A stretch of DNA of 64,000 bases from Microbacterium sp. Leaf288 (GTDB lineage Bacteria > Actinomycetota > Actinomycetes > Actinomycetales > Microbacteriaceae): positions 310,001-374,000 of the forward strand of contig NZ_LMNI01000010.1 in NCBI RefSeq assembly GCF_001422925.1. Reading direction: 5' to 3'. The position numbers and the translations under genes are program-made. Numbering within the stretch: position 1 is the first letter of the stretch; the number at the start of each line of letters is the position of its first letter. Below are positions 50,659 to 58,390 of the stretch, in pieces. The notes beneath the pieces were generated by a model that saw only the letters and a list, made by a program, of their open reading frames with translations, was not told the DNA's origin and searched no databases.

Positions 50659-51984
50659 ATGACCACCACCGCAACGACGCGGAAGACCCCCGTGAAGGCG
50701 GCTGTCGCCAGCTTCATGGGCAGCGCCGTGGAGTACTACGACTTCTTCCTGTTCGGCTCCGCCGCAGCGCTCATCTTCCCCACCGTCTTCTTCCCGTCCG
50801 ACAATCAGGCCGCCCTCGTCATGTCGTTCGCGACGTTCGGCTTCGCCTACATCGCGCGGCCTGTCGGCGCCGTCATCCTCGGCCACTTCGGTGACCGCAT
50901 CGGTCGGCAGAAGGTCCTCATGTTCACCCTGCTGCTGATGGGGATCTCGACCTTCACGATCGGCTGCCTCCCGGGCTACGAGCAGATCGGCTGGGCCGCC
51001 CCGGCGCTGCTGGTGCTGTGCCGGCTCATGCAGGGCCTCTCCGCCGCCGGCGAGCAGGCGGGTGCGTCGTCGCTCACGCTGGAGCACGCGCCCGACGACC
51101 GCCGGTCCTTCTTCACGTCGTGGACCCTCACGGGCACCCAGGGCGGCCAGATCCTCGCCGCGCTGATCTTCATCCCGGTCGTCGCGCTCCCTGACGAGAT
51201 CAAGTACACGTGGGGCTGGCGCGTGCCGTTCTGGCTGAGCGCGGTCGTGGTGCTGGTCGCCTTCTTCATCCGGCGGACGCTGCACGAGACGCCCGAGTTC
51301 GAGCAGGCGAAGGCGGAGGGCAGGATCGCACGGATGCCGCTCATCCCGCTTCTGCGCGACCACTGGCGCGACGTGCTCCGTGTCATCTGCTGCGCGTTCA
51401 TCGCCGCCGTCTCGACGGTGTTCGGCAACCTCGCCATCGCCTACGGCGTCGAGGTCGGGCTCAACGCCGCCATCACGCTCTGGCTCGTCGTCGTCGCGAA
51501 CTTCGTCGCGATCGGCACGCAGCCCCTGTTCGCCGCTCTGGCCGACCGCATCGGCCGCAAGCCGGTGTTCATCTACGGCGCGCTCTCGTCGGCGGTGTTC
51601 ATGCCCTTCTACATGCTGTCGATGGGGGCGGGGAACGAGTTCGTGACGTTCCTGCTCGCGGTGCTCACCTTCTCGTTCGGGTACGCCGCTGCGAACGCCG
51701 TGTGGCCGTCGTTCTACGGCGAGATGTTCAGCACGCGCGTGCGGTTCTCGGGCATGGCGATCGGCACGCAGCTCGGGTTCCTCATGGCGGGCTTCGCCCC
51801 GTCCATCGTCACGGCGCTGGGTGGCGTGCAGGAGGGCGGGTGGGTCGTCATCAGCGTCTTCACCGCGGTGATCTCACTCATCGCGACCGTCAGCGCCCTC
51901 ACGGCACACGAGTCGAAGAGCATCCCCACGGCCGAGCTCGGCCTCCGCTCCGAGAAGCGCGAGGCGCTCGTGCCGGCTGCCTGA
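50659..51984 (+). CDS. MFS transporter, metabolite:H+ symporter type (shikimate/quinate uptake)
   Basis: A 441-residue, 12-helix carrier. The N-terminus AAVASFMGSAVEYYDFFLFG (about 12-31) and the loop motif GHFGDRIGRQKVLMFTLLLM are typical of the MHS (metabolite:proton symporter) subfamily that includes ShiA and KgtP. The repeat of the motif (ALADRIGRKPVFIYG) begins the second half, and RTLHETPEFEQAKAEG is the usual central loop. It starts 23 bases after the dehydrogenase gene, so they form one operon. Uptake of shikimate, quinate or dehydroshikimate is inferred from context. Confidence 0.92.
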   Translation: MTTTATTRKTPVKAAVASFMGSAVEYYDFFLFGSAAALIFPTVFFPSDNQAALVMSFATFGFAYIARPVGAVILGHFGDRIGRQKVLMFTLLLMGISTFTIGCLPGYEQIGWAAPALLVLCRLMQGLSAAGEQAGASSLTLEHAPDDRRSFFTSWTLTGTQGGQILAALIFIPVVALPDEIKYTWGWRVPFWLSAVVVLVAFFIRRTLHETPEFEQAKAEGRIARMPLIPLLRDHWRDVLRVICCAFIAAVSTVFGNLAIAYGVEVGLNAAITLWLVVVANFVAIGTQPLFAALADRIGRKPVFIYGALSSAVFMPFYMLSMGAGNEFVTFLLAVLTFSFGYAAANAVWPSFYGEMFSTRVRFSGMAIGTQLGFLMAGFAPSIVTALGGVQEGGWVVISVFTAVISLIATVSALTAHESKSIPTAELGLRSEKREALVPAA

Positions 51985-52000
51985 GCCCCGCGGCCGTCGC

Positions 52001-52030
52001 AGGCCCCGTCCCGCGATGCGGGAGGGGCCT
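52001..52030. terminator. Terminator hairpin between MFS and GNAT genes
   Basis: Arms AGGCCCC (52001-52007) and GGGGCCT (52024-52030) extended by TCCCGC/GCGGGA with a 3-base loop and one bulge. It lies between convergent genes and marks one edge of the catabolic island. Confidence 0.82.
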
Positions 52031-52036
52031 TCGCGG

Positions 52037-52570
52037 TCATGGCAGCGGGCGCGCCATCACGATCTCGGGACCGATGACGCTGGTGAACGTCTCGCCCGTG
52101 GGCACGAAACCCGCCCGGCGATACGCCCCCTGGGCACGGGGGTTGTCCCGGTGCACGTCGAGGCTGAGCCGGGTGAGCCCGAGCGACGTCACCCATTCCG
52201 CGGCGGCGGCCAGCAGGAGGTCGATCGCTCCCGTGCCGCGATGAGCCGGGTTGACGTAGACCCCGACGACATCCGCCCGACGGTCGTCGACGAAGCGGCC
52301 CAGGTGATCGGTCTGCCCGGTCGCGCGGACGAGCACGGAGAGGCTGCCCACCCACGCGTCGTCCACCACCGCCACGAACTGCGCGGCGGTCTCGCTCCCG
52401 GCGGCCAGTTCGGCGCGCTCACGCCAGAACTGCTCCGAGCGGGCCGCGACCTGCGCCGGCGTCTCGAGGAAGGCGATGTTCGCGTCGGGATCGCTCGTGG
52501 ATTCGAGCCGCAGCTCGCGCACCGCTTGCCACTCATCGGAGCGGACGCGGCGCACGGCCACACTGCTCAC
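52037..52570 (-). CDS. GNAT family N-acetyltransferase
   Basis: A 177-residue acetyltransferase. The acetyl-CoA loop is [20 protein letters not shown] (about 103-122, motif A RGTG), followed by [24 protein letters not shown] (motif B). The substrate is unknown. The GTG at 52568-52570 overlaps the aroB stop (GTGA), so it is translated with the aromatic biosynthesis genes aroC-aroK-aroB. A gap of 52 bases with a hairpin separates it from the catabolic island. Confidence 0.88.
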   Translation of the reverse strand: MSSVAVRRVRSDEWQAVRELRLESTSDPDANIAFLETPAQVAARSEQFWRERAELAAGSETAAQFVAVVDDAWVGSLSVLVRATGQTDHLGRFVDDRRADVVGVYVNPAHRGTGAIDLLLAAAAEWVTSLGLTRLSLDVHRDNPRAQGAYRRAGFVPTGETFTSVIGPEIVMARPLP

Positions 52571-53643
52571 CCCGCGACCTCCTGGTACGCGGCGAAGAGC
52601 AGCGACTCGTCCGGCGCCTGCAGCACCGTGGGCTTGGCGATGTCGTCGAGCACGATGAAGCGCAGCATCGCGCCGCGGCTCTTCTTGTCGCGCTGCATGG
52701 ACGACAGCAGCTGGGGCCACGCGCCGGGGCGGTAGCTCGTCGGCAGGCCGAGGGACTCGAGGATGTCGCGGTGGCGCTGGGCGGCGGCATCCGGAAGCCG
52801 GCCCGCGAGGCGCGACAGCTCGGCGGCGAACACCATGCCCACGGAGATCGCGGCGCCGTGACGCCAGCGATAGCGCTCGGCGTGCTCGATGGCGTGGCCG
52901 AGGGTGTGGCCGTAGTTGAGGATCTCGCGCAGGCCCGCCTCGCGGAGGTCCTCCCCCACGACCCGCGCCTTCATCTCGATGGCGAGCTCGATGGTGCGAC
53001 GGAACGCGGCGCTCTGCGGGTCGACCGCGTTCTCGGGGTCGGCCTCGATCAGCTCGAGGATCTCGGGGGCCCAGATGAAGCCGGCCTTGACGACCTCGGC
53101 GTAGCCGGCGACGCGCTCGTTGCGCGACAGGCTGTCGAGCAGGTCGAGGTCGCAGATCACGGTGCGCGGCGCCCAGAACGCGCCCACGAGGTTCTTGCCC
53201 TCGGCGGTGTTGACTCCGGTCTTGCCGCCGACGGCGGCGTCGACCATGCCCAGCACCGTGGTCGGCACCTGTACGACCTCGACGCCCCGCAGCCACGTCG
53301 CGGCCACGAACCCGGCGAGGTCGGTCACCGCTCCCCCGCCGAACCCCACGACGGCGTCGGTGCGGGTGAAGTCCGCCTTGCCCATGACCTGCCAGCAGAA
53401 GGCGGCCACTTCGATGCGCTTGCCCGCTTCGGCGTCGGGGATCTCGGCGAGAAGCACCTCGCGGTCGGCCATGAGCTGGGCGCGCAGGCGCTCCGCCTCG
53501 GCGGCGAGGGTCGGCGGATGGATCACGAGCACCTTGCGCGCGGCGGGCGGCAGCGCCTCGCCGACGGACGACAGGATGCCGTGTCCCACGGTGATGTCGT
53601 AGCTCGCGTCTCCGCTCACGGTGATGGTCGTGGCATCCGTCAC
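52567..53643 (-). CDS. aroB: 3-Dehydroquinate synthase
   Basis: NAD-dependent cyclisation of DAHP to 3-dehydroquinate (second shikimate-pathway step). It has 358 residues with the NAD and metal motifs [20 protein letters not shown] and [20 protein letters not shown] (about 85-145) and the zinc ligands in [13 protein letters not shown]. The GTG at 53641-53643 overlaps the aroK stop (GTGA). In relatives aroQ-efp-nusB usually follow; here a GNAT gene and then the catabolic island come between. Confidence 0.97.
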   Translation of the reverse strand: MTDATTITVSGDASYDITVGHGILSSVGEALPPAARKVLVIHPPTLAAEAERLRAQLMADREVLLAEIPDAEAGKRIEVAAFCWQVMGKADFTRTDAVVGFGGGAVTDLAGFVAATWLRGVEVVQVPTTVLGMVDAAVGGKTGVNTAEGKNLVGAFWAPRTVICDLDLLDSLSRNERVAGYAEVVKAGFIWAPEILELIEADPENAVDPQSAAFRRTIELAIEMKARVVGEDLREAGLREILNYGHTLGHAIEHAERYRWRHGAAISVGMVFAAELSRLAGRLPDAAAQRHRDILESLGLPTSYRPGAWPQLLSSMQRDKKSRGAMLRFIVLDDIAKPTVLQAPDESLLFAAYQEVAG

Positions 53644-54173
53644 TTCGGGTCCTCCTGATCGTTCCCGCCACGCACCCACGCGACCAGGGCGTCGACGACG
53701 TCCTGCAGCGGACCGGTGGAGGTGTCGAAGGTGATGTCGGCCAGCTCCTCGTAGACGGGCCGGCGTTCTTCGAAGATCGCGGTCCAGCGCTCGATCGCAT
53801 CGTCGCCGCCCTGCAGCAGCGGCCGGTTCGAGTCGCGGACACGGCCCGCGACGACCCGCGGGGAGACGGTGAGCAGCACGACGCGATGCCCGGCGAGGTC
53901 GGCGCGCGTCTCGGGGTTCAGCACGGCGCCGCCGCCCAGCGAGACCACCCCGCCGCTCGCGAGCCCTTCGACCACGGCGGCGCGCTCGGCGGCGCGGAAC
54001 TGCGCCTCACCGCGCTCGACGAACAGCTGGTCGATCGGCCCGTGGTCGCGGACGACCGCGGCGTCGGTGTCGAAGAACGGAAGGCTCAGCGCGCGCGCCA
54101 CCTTCTTGCCGATGCTCGTCTTGCCGGCCCCCATGGGACCGATGAGCACGACGGCGTCAGAGGGCGAGGTCAT
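53640..54173 (-). CDS. aroK: Shikimate kinase
   Basis: Phosphorylates shikimate at the 3-hydroxyl. It has 177 residues with Walker [21 protein letters not shown] (about 11-30), substrate motif [25 protein letters not shown] (shikimate-binding GGG) and the lid arginine in RDSNRPLL. The ATG at 54171-54173 lies 17 bases inside the end of aroC. An in-frame ATG 11 codons up is deeper in aroC and less likely. Confidence 0.96.
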   Translation of the reverse strand: MTSPSDAVVLIGPMGAGKTSIGKKVARALSLPFFDTDAAVVRDHGPIDQLFVERGEAQFRAAERAAVVEGLASGGVVSLGGGAVLNPETRADLAGHRVVLLTVSPRVVAGRVRDSNRPLLQGGDDAIERWTAIFEERRPVYEELADITFDTSTGPLQDVVDALVAWVRGGNDQEDPK

Positions 54174-55386
54174 GGTCGGCGAGGCCGGCGTCGCTGGCCG
54201 CGGCACTGCGCAGTGCGTCGGGGATCGCCGCGAGGTAGCCCTCGATGTTGCGGCGCGTCTCGGCGACGCTGTCGCCCCCGAACTTCTCGAGCACGACGTC
54301 GGCCAGCACGACCGCGACCATCGCCTCCGCGACGACTCCCGCTGCGGGCACGGCGCACACGTCGGAGCGCTGGTGGTGGGCCGAGGCGGCGTCGCCGGTG
54401 GCGACGTCGACCGTGCGCAGCGCCTTCGGCACCGTGGCGATCGGCTTCATGCCGGCGCGCACGCGCAGCACCGTGCCGGTCGACATGCCGCCCTCGGTAC
54501 CGCCTGCCTTGTCGCTCGAGCGCGTGATGCCGTCGTCGGCGACGAACAGCTCGTCGTGCGCGGCGGAGCCGCGGCGGCGCGTGGTCTCGAAGCCGTCGCC
54601 GACCTCGACGCCCTTGATGGCCTGGATGCTCATGAGCGCCTGCGCGAGCTTCGCGTCGAGGCGGCGGTCCCAGTGCACGTGCGAGCCGAGTCCCGGGGGC
54701 AGCCCGTAGGCGAGCACCTCGACGATGCCGCCCAGCGTGTCGCCGTCCTTGCGGGCGTCGTCGACCTCGGCGACCATGGCCGCGCTCGTGGCGGCGTCGA
54801 AGCAGCGCAGCGGGTCGGCGTCGAGCGCGTCGACGTCGTCGGGAGTCGGCAGCGCCGAGCCCTCGGGGACCTGCACCGGGCCGATCGACAGGGTGTGGCT
54901 GACGAGACGGATGCCGAGCTCGGCCAGGAACGCTCGTGCGAGTGCGCCGAGGGCGACCCGGGCGGCGGTCTCGCGGGCGCTCGCGCGCTCGAGGATCGGG
55001 CGAGCTTCGTCGAAGCCGTACTTCTGCATGCCGACGAGGTCGGCGTGACCGGGGCGGGGGCGCGTGAGCGCGGCGCCGCGTCCGCGCGACTTCTCCGTGA
55101 GGTCCGCGGGCTCGGCGCTCATGACCTCGACCCACTTCGGCCATTCGGTGTTGCCGATGCGCAGCGCGATGGGGCTGCCCAGGGTCGTGCCGTGCACGAC
55201 GCCGGACGAGATCGTGAGCTCGTCCTCCTCGAACTTCATCCGCGAACCGCGGCCGTAGCCGAGCTTGCGGCGCGCGAGATCCGCCTGGATCGCGGCGCGG
55301 GAGATGGGGACGCCCGCAGGCAGGCCCTCCATGACGGCGACGAGTTCGGGGCCGTGCGATTCGCCGGCCGTGAGCACGCGGAGCAT
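54157..55386 (-). CDS. aroC: Chorismate synthase
   Basis: Makes chorismate from EPSP with reduced FMN. It is 409 residues, starting [20 protein letters not shown], with [60 protein letters not shown] and the C-terminal signature [19 protein letters not shown]. It overlaps aroK and follows biosynthetic aroE after 30 bases, so aroE-aroC-aroK-aroB is one unit. Confidence 0.97.
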   Translation of the reverse strand: MLRVLTAGESHGPELVAVMEGLPAGVPISRAAIQADLARRKLGYGRGSRMKFEEDELTISSGVVHGTTLGSPIALRIGNTEWPKWVEVMSAEPADLTEKSRGRGAALTRPRPGHADLVGMQKYGFDEARPILERASARETAARVALGALARAFLAELGIRLVSHTLSIGPVQVPEGSALPTPDDVDALDADPLRCFDAATSAAMVAEVDDARKDGDTLGGIVEVLAYGLPPGLGSHVHWDRRLDAKLAQALMSIQAIKGVEVGDGFETTRRRGSAAHDELFVADDGITRSSDKAGGTEGGMSTGTVLRVRAGMKPIATVPKALRTVDVATGDAASAHHQRSDVCAVPAAGVVAEAMVAVVLADVVLEKFGGDSVAETRRNIEGYLAAIPDALRSAAASDAGLADHDLAL

Positions 55387-55416
55387 TGGTCCAGTCTCCC
55401 ACGCCCCGGGGGGCCG

Positions 55417-56268
55417 TTACGCCGCGGCGTGCTCGCCGAGCGCGTGGCGCATCGCCTCCAGCGCCTCCGCCTCGCGATCGAGGGGCGTGTCGGAGTCGCC
55501 GTGCCGGAAGATCCGGATCTGCAGCAGAGCCTGGTGCAGCAGCATCCCGAGTCCCGAGCGGGCGGTGCCGCCGGCGCGCTCCCACGCGGCCGACAGCGCG
55601 GTCGGCCAGTGTCCGTACACGACGTCGAGAAGGTGGCCGCCGGAGCGGGCGAGGGCGTCGGCCGCGGCATCCGGAACCGGTGCGTCGCCCGGAAGCGTCG
55701 CGATCGTGAGCGGCACGTCGGCACGAACGGATGCGGCGAACGGCGTGGCCGTCACGGCGATGCCGATGCGGCGGCCGAGGTCGGCGAGCGGCGCGACGGC
55801 TTCGGGGCGGCGGGCGACCACGTCCACCTCGCGGGCGCCGAGCTCTCCGAGTGCGACCAGGGCGGAGGTCGCGGTGGCGCCGGCCCCGACGATCCGCGCC
55901 CGCGGCGCCGTCATGATGCCGTCGTCGGCGAGGGTGCGGACGATGCCGCCCACGTCGGTGTTGAAACCGCGGGCGCCGTCGGCGTCGAGCAGCAGCGTAT
56001 TGACCGCGCCGGTCAGCTCGGCGCGGCGGTCGAGCACCGCCGCGGCCGCGAACGCGACCCCCTTGAGCGGCATCGTGAGCGAGAGGCCCCGCCAGGCGTC
56101 GTCGAGCCCGGCGAGCTCGCCGGCGAAGGACCCCTCGTCCACCCGGCGGCGTCCGTAGGTCCAGTCGAGCCCGAGAACGTCGTACGCCGCGGCGTGCAGC
56201 TGCGGCGAGCGGCTGTGCGCGATCGGGTCGCCCCAGACCTCCAGGCGCGACGCGTGGGGGTTCAGCAC
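55417..56268 (-). CDS. aroE: Shikimate dehydrogenase, biosynthetic-type
   Basis: Reduces 3-dehydroshikimate to shikimate. It has 283 residues with RLEVWGDPIAHSRSPQLHAA (substrate site with SRS, about 10-29), GLSLTMPLKGVAFA (catalytic Lys; the usual NVT is SLT here), GAVNTLLLDADGARGFNTDV and the Rossmann loop IVGAGATATSALVALGE. This differs from the island enzyme, which has TPSLTP. The GTG at 56266-56268 overlaps the mltG stop by 7 bases; longer readings lie inside mltG. It begins the aroECKB group. Confidence 0.92.
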   Translation of the reverse strand: MLNPHASRLEVWGDPIAHSRSPQLHAAAYDVLGLDWTYGRRRVDEGSFAGELAGLDDAWRGLSLTMPLKGVAFAAAAVLDRRAELTGAVNTLLLDADGARGFNTDVGGIVRTLADDGIMTAPRARIVGAGATATSALVALGELGAREVDVVARRPEAVAPLADLGRRIGIAVTATPFAASVRADVPLTIATLPGDAPVPDAAADALARSGGHLLDVVYGHWPTALSAAWERAGGTARSGLGMLLHQALLQIRIFRHGDSDTPLDREAEALEAMRHALGEHAAA

Positions 56269-57923
56269 CCCTGGTCCGGGTTGTCGCGGCACCACTGCTG
56301 CCACTGCTCGACGTACTTCAGATGCTCGCTGTAGGTCGAGCTGAACTGCGTCTCGCCGGTGAGAAGGTTCACCGTCACGAAGTAGAGCCAGGGGCCGTCC
56401 GCCGGATGCATCGCGGCGTCGATCGCAACGTCTCCCGGGTTGGCGATCGGGCCGACGGGCAGTCCCGTGTGGACGTAGGTGTTCCACGGGTTGGGATCGT
56501 TGAGGGCCTCCTCAGACGAACTGACCGTCCCGTCGTGCATCTCGCCGTAGCCGTACTGCGCCGTGGAGTCCATCTGGAGCTTGCCGAATGTCTCCTGGTT
56601 GTTCGCGTCCAGCCGGTTGAGGATGACGCGCGCCACCTTCTGCATGTCGGCCCCGGAGCTGGCCTCACGCTGAACGACGGAGGCCGTCGTGAGGATCTCC
56701 TGGCGCCGCTCGACAGGCACACCGGCGGCGTCGAGCGACTGGAGCGTGCGGTCGACGAGCGTCTGGATGGCCGACTGCGCGGTGACCGTCGGGTCGAAGG
56801 TGTAGGTCGCCGGGAAGAGCCAGCCTTCGAGTGGCTGTCCACCTGCCGCGACGACGTCCGGGGCTGCGGGCACGCCGTACGCCGACGAGTCGGCAGCCGC
56901 CGCGGTGAGCTCTTCGAGCGGGATGCCGGTGCCCTCCGAGATCCGTGCAAGCGTCTGCTCGACGGTGTAGCCCTCGGGGATCTGGGCGGTGAACTCCTGC
57001 TTGTTGGCGGGATCCATGAGCGCGGCGAGGGCTGCTTCGCTCGTCATCTGCTTCTGGAGCTTGTAGACGCCCGGCTGAAAGGTGGGGTTCTGCCCGCTCG
57101 TGATGAGGAAGTCGTAGAACGCGTCGGGCGTCTTCGTCACGCCCGCGTCGTACAGCGACTGCGAGATGGGCGAGCCGGTGTCGCCCTGGGCGATCGTGAC
57201 GAACGTCTCGCCGTTCGCCAGCCCCGCTTCGTAGTCCTTGGGCTCTTCCCAGCCCATCACCTCGCGGATCTTGTCTTCGTAGGTGTTCCAGACGTACAGG
57301 CCGCCGGCCGCGATGCCGCCGAGGATCAGCAGCACGACGCCGAGCGCGATCCAGCCGCCGATGCGCCGGCGCTTCTTGTTCGGCGGCGGCGGGGCGTGCC
57401 CGATCTCGCTCGTGGACGCCGATCCGCTGAAGAGGTCCTCGAGCGAACCGGTGGAGGGCGCGGGCTCGTCGGCCGCGTCCCGCGCGTGCCCCGCGGATGC
57501 AGCAGCCGCCATCGAGGTCGCGGGAGCGGCTGCGGGCGCCGCCCCTCCGCGGCTGTACGGCATCGCCGGGCTGACGCCCGCCGACGCGAAGATCCACGGG
57601 TCGTCCTCGACGGGCGACGCGACGTCGATCGGCTCCGTGGTCGGGCGCGGGGTGCGCAGCGGCACCGGCTGGAAGCCGCTGCCCTGCGCCGGCTGGGCGG
57701 CGGAGGCCGCGGCGGGAGCGGTGGCAGCGGTCCCAACAACGGGCGTGGCGCCGGTGATGAGCGATTCCCACGTGGCGGCCGGGGCGGCGGGCGTCGCCGG
57801 TGCCGCGGGAGCGGCAGCCGGCGTCGTCGGCGTCTGGCCCGTCGTCGCCTGTCGCGCGGCGGCCTCGCGGGCGGCGCGGCGCGACGGGGGTACGGCGTCG
57901 CCGTCGGGCGATGAATCGGGCAT
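56262..57923 (-). CDS. mltG: Endolytic transglycosylase MltG
   Basis: Membrane enzyme that cleaves nascent peptidoglycan and sets strand length. It has 553 residues. The first about 190 are a cytoplasmic, Ala/Pro-rich, probably disordered stretch (for example TPAAPAAPATPAAPAATWES). One membrane helix follows (IGGWIALGVVLLILGGIAAG, about 191-210), then a LysM-like part and the YceG/MltG catalytic domain. The catalytic Glu is in TTASVVQREASSGADMQKVA (about 422-441), and LQMDSTAQYGYGE and NTYVHTGLPVGPIANPGDVA are family signatures. The start ATG shares one base with the ruvX stop. Confidence 0.93.
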   Translation of the reverse strand: MPDSSPDGDAVPPSRRAAREAAARQATTGQTPTTPAAAPAAPATPAAPAATWESLITGATPVVGTAATAPAAASAAQPAQGSGFQPVPLRTPRPTTEPIDVASPVEDDPWIFASAGVSPAMPYSRGGAAPAAAPATSMAAAASAGHARDAADEPAPSTGSLEDLFSGSASTSEIGHAPPPPNKKRRRIGGWIALGVVLLILGGIAAGGLYVWNTYEDKIREVMGWEEPKDYEAGLANGETFVTIAQGDTGSPISQSLYDAGVTKTPDAFYDFLITSGQNPTFQPGVYKLQKQMTSEAALAALMDPANKQEFTAQIPEGYTVEQTLARISEGTGIPLEELTAAAADSSAYGVPAAPDVVAAGGQPLEGWLFPATYTFDPTVTAQSAIQTLVDRTLQSLDAAGVPVERRQEILTTASVVQREASSGADMQKVARVILNRLDANNQETFGKLQMDSTAQYGYGEMHDGTVSSSEEALNDPNPWNTYVHTGLPVGPIANPGDVAIDAAMHPADGPWLYFVTVNLLTGETQFSSTYSEHLKYVEQWQQWCRDNPDQGC

Positions 57924-58390
57924 CAGGCGGGCTCCTGGGGGACGGGGGTTCCGGGAGGTCGTCCGGTGCTCTTCTCGACGTCGAGCGCTTGCTGGAGCAG
58001 GACGACCGCGGCGACCTGGTCCACGATGTTACGCGACGAACGCTGGGTTCTGCCCGAACTGCGCAGTGCCGCGTGTGCAGAGACCGTGGAGAGCCGTTCG
58101 TCGACGAGGCGCACGGGGAGCCCGGAGGCCGCCGCCAGCGCCGCAGCGAAGTCCCGGGCGTCCTGTGTCGACGCCGTGTCTTCGCCCCGCATGTTCAGCG
58201 GCAGGCCGACGTAGAGCTCGACCGCCGAATACTCGTCGGACAGCGCCACGATGCGGGGCACCGATGCCTCGTCACGCGGCACCGTCTCGACCGGAGTGGC
58301 GAGCAGACCGTCGGGGTCGCACTTCGCGACCCCGACCCGGGCCTTGCCCACATCGATGCCGAGCCGCGTGCCGCGCCTGAAGCCGCTCAC
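57923..58390 (-). CDS. ruvX: Putative pre-16S rRNA nuclease / Holliday junction resolvase RuvX (YqgF)
   Basis: A 155-residue RNase H-fold nuclease. The first strand has the catalytic Asp in TRLGIDVGKARVGVAKCDPD (about 9-28). GLPLNMRGEDTAS and LVDERLSTVSAHAALRSSGR supply the next acidic residue, and DQVAAVVLLQQAL the last. In E. coli YqgF matures the 5' end of 16S rRNA. The GTG at 58388-58390 overlaps the alaS stop (GTGA). Confidence 0.94.
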   Translation of the reverse strand: MSGFRRGTRLGIDVGKARVGVAKCDPDGLLATPVETVPRDEASVPRIVALSDEYSAVELYVGLPLNMRGEDTASTQDARDFAAALAAASGLPVRLVDERLSTVSAHAALRSSGRTQRSSRNIVDQVAAVVLLQQALDVEKSTGRPPGTPVPQEPA

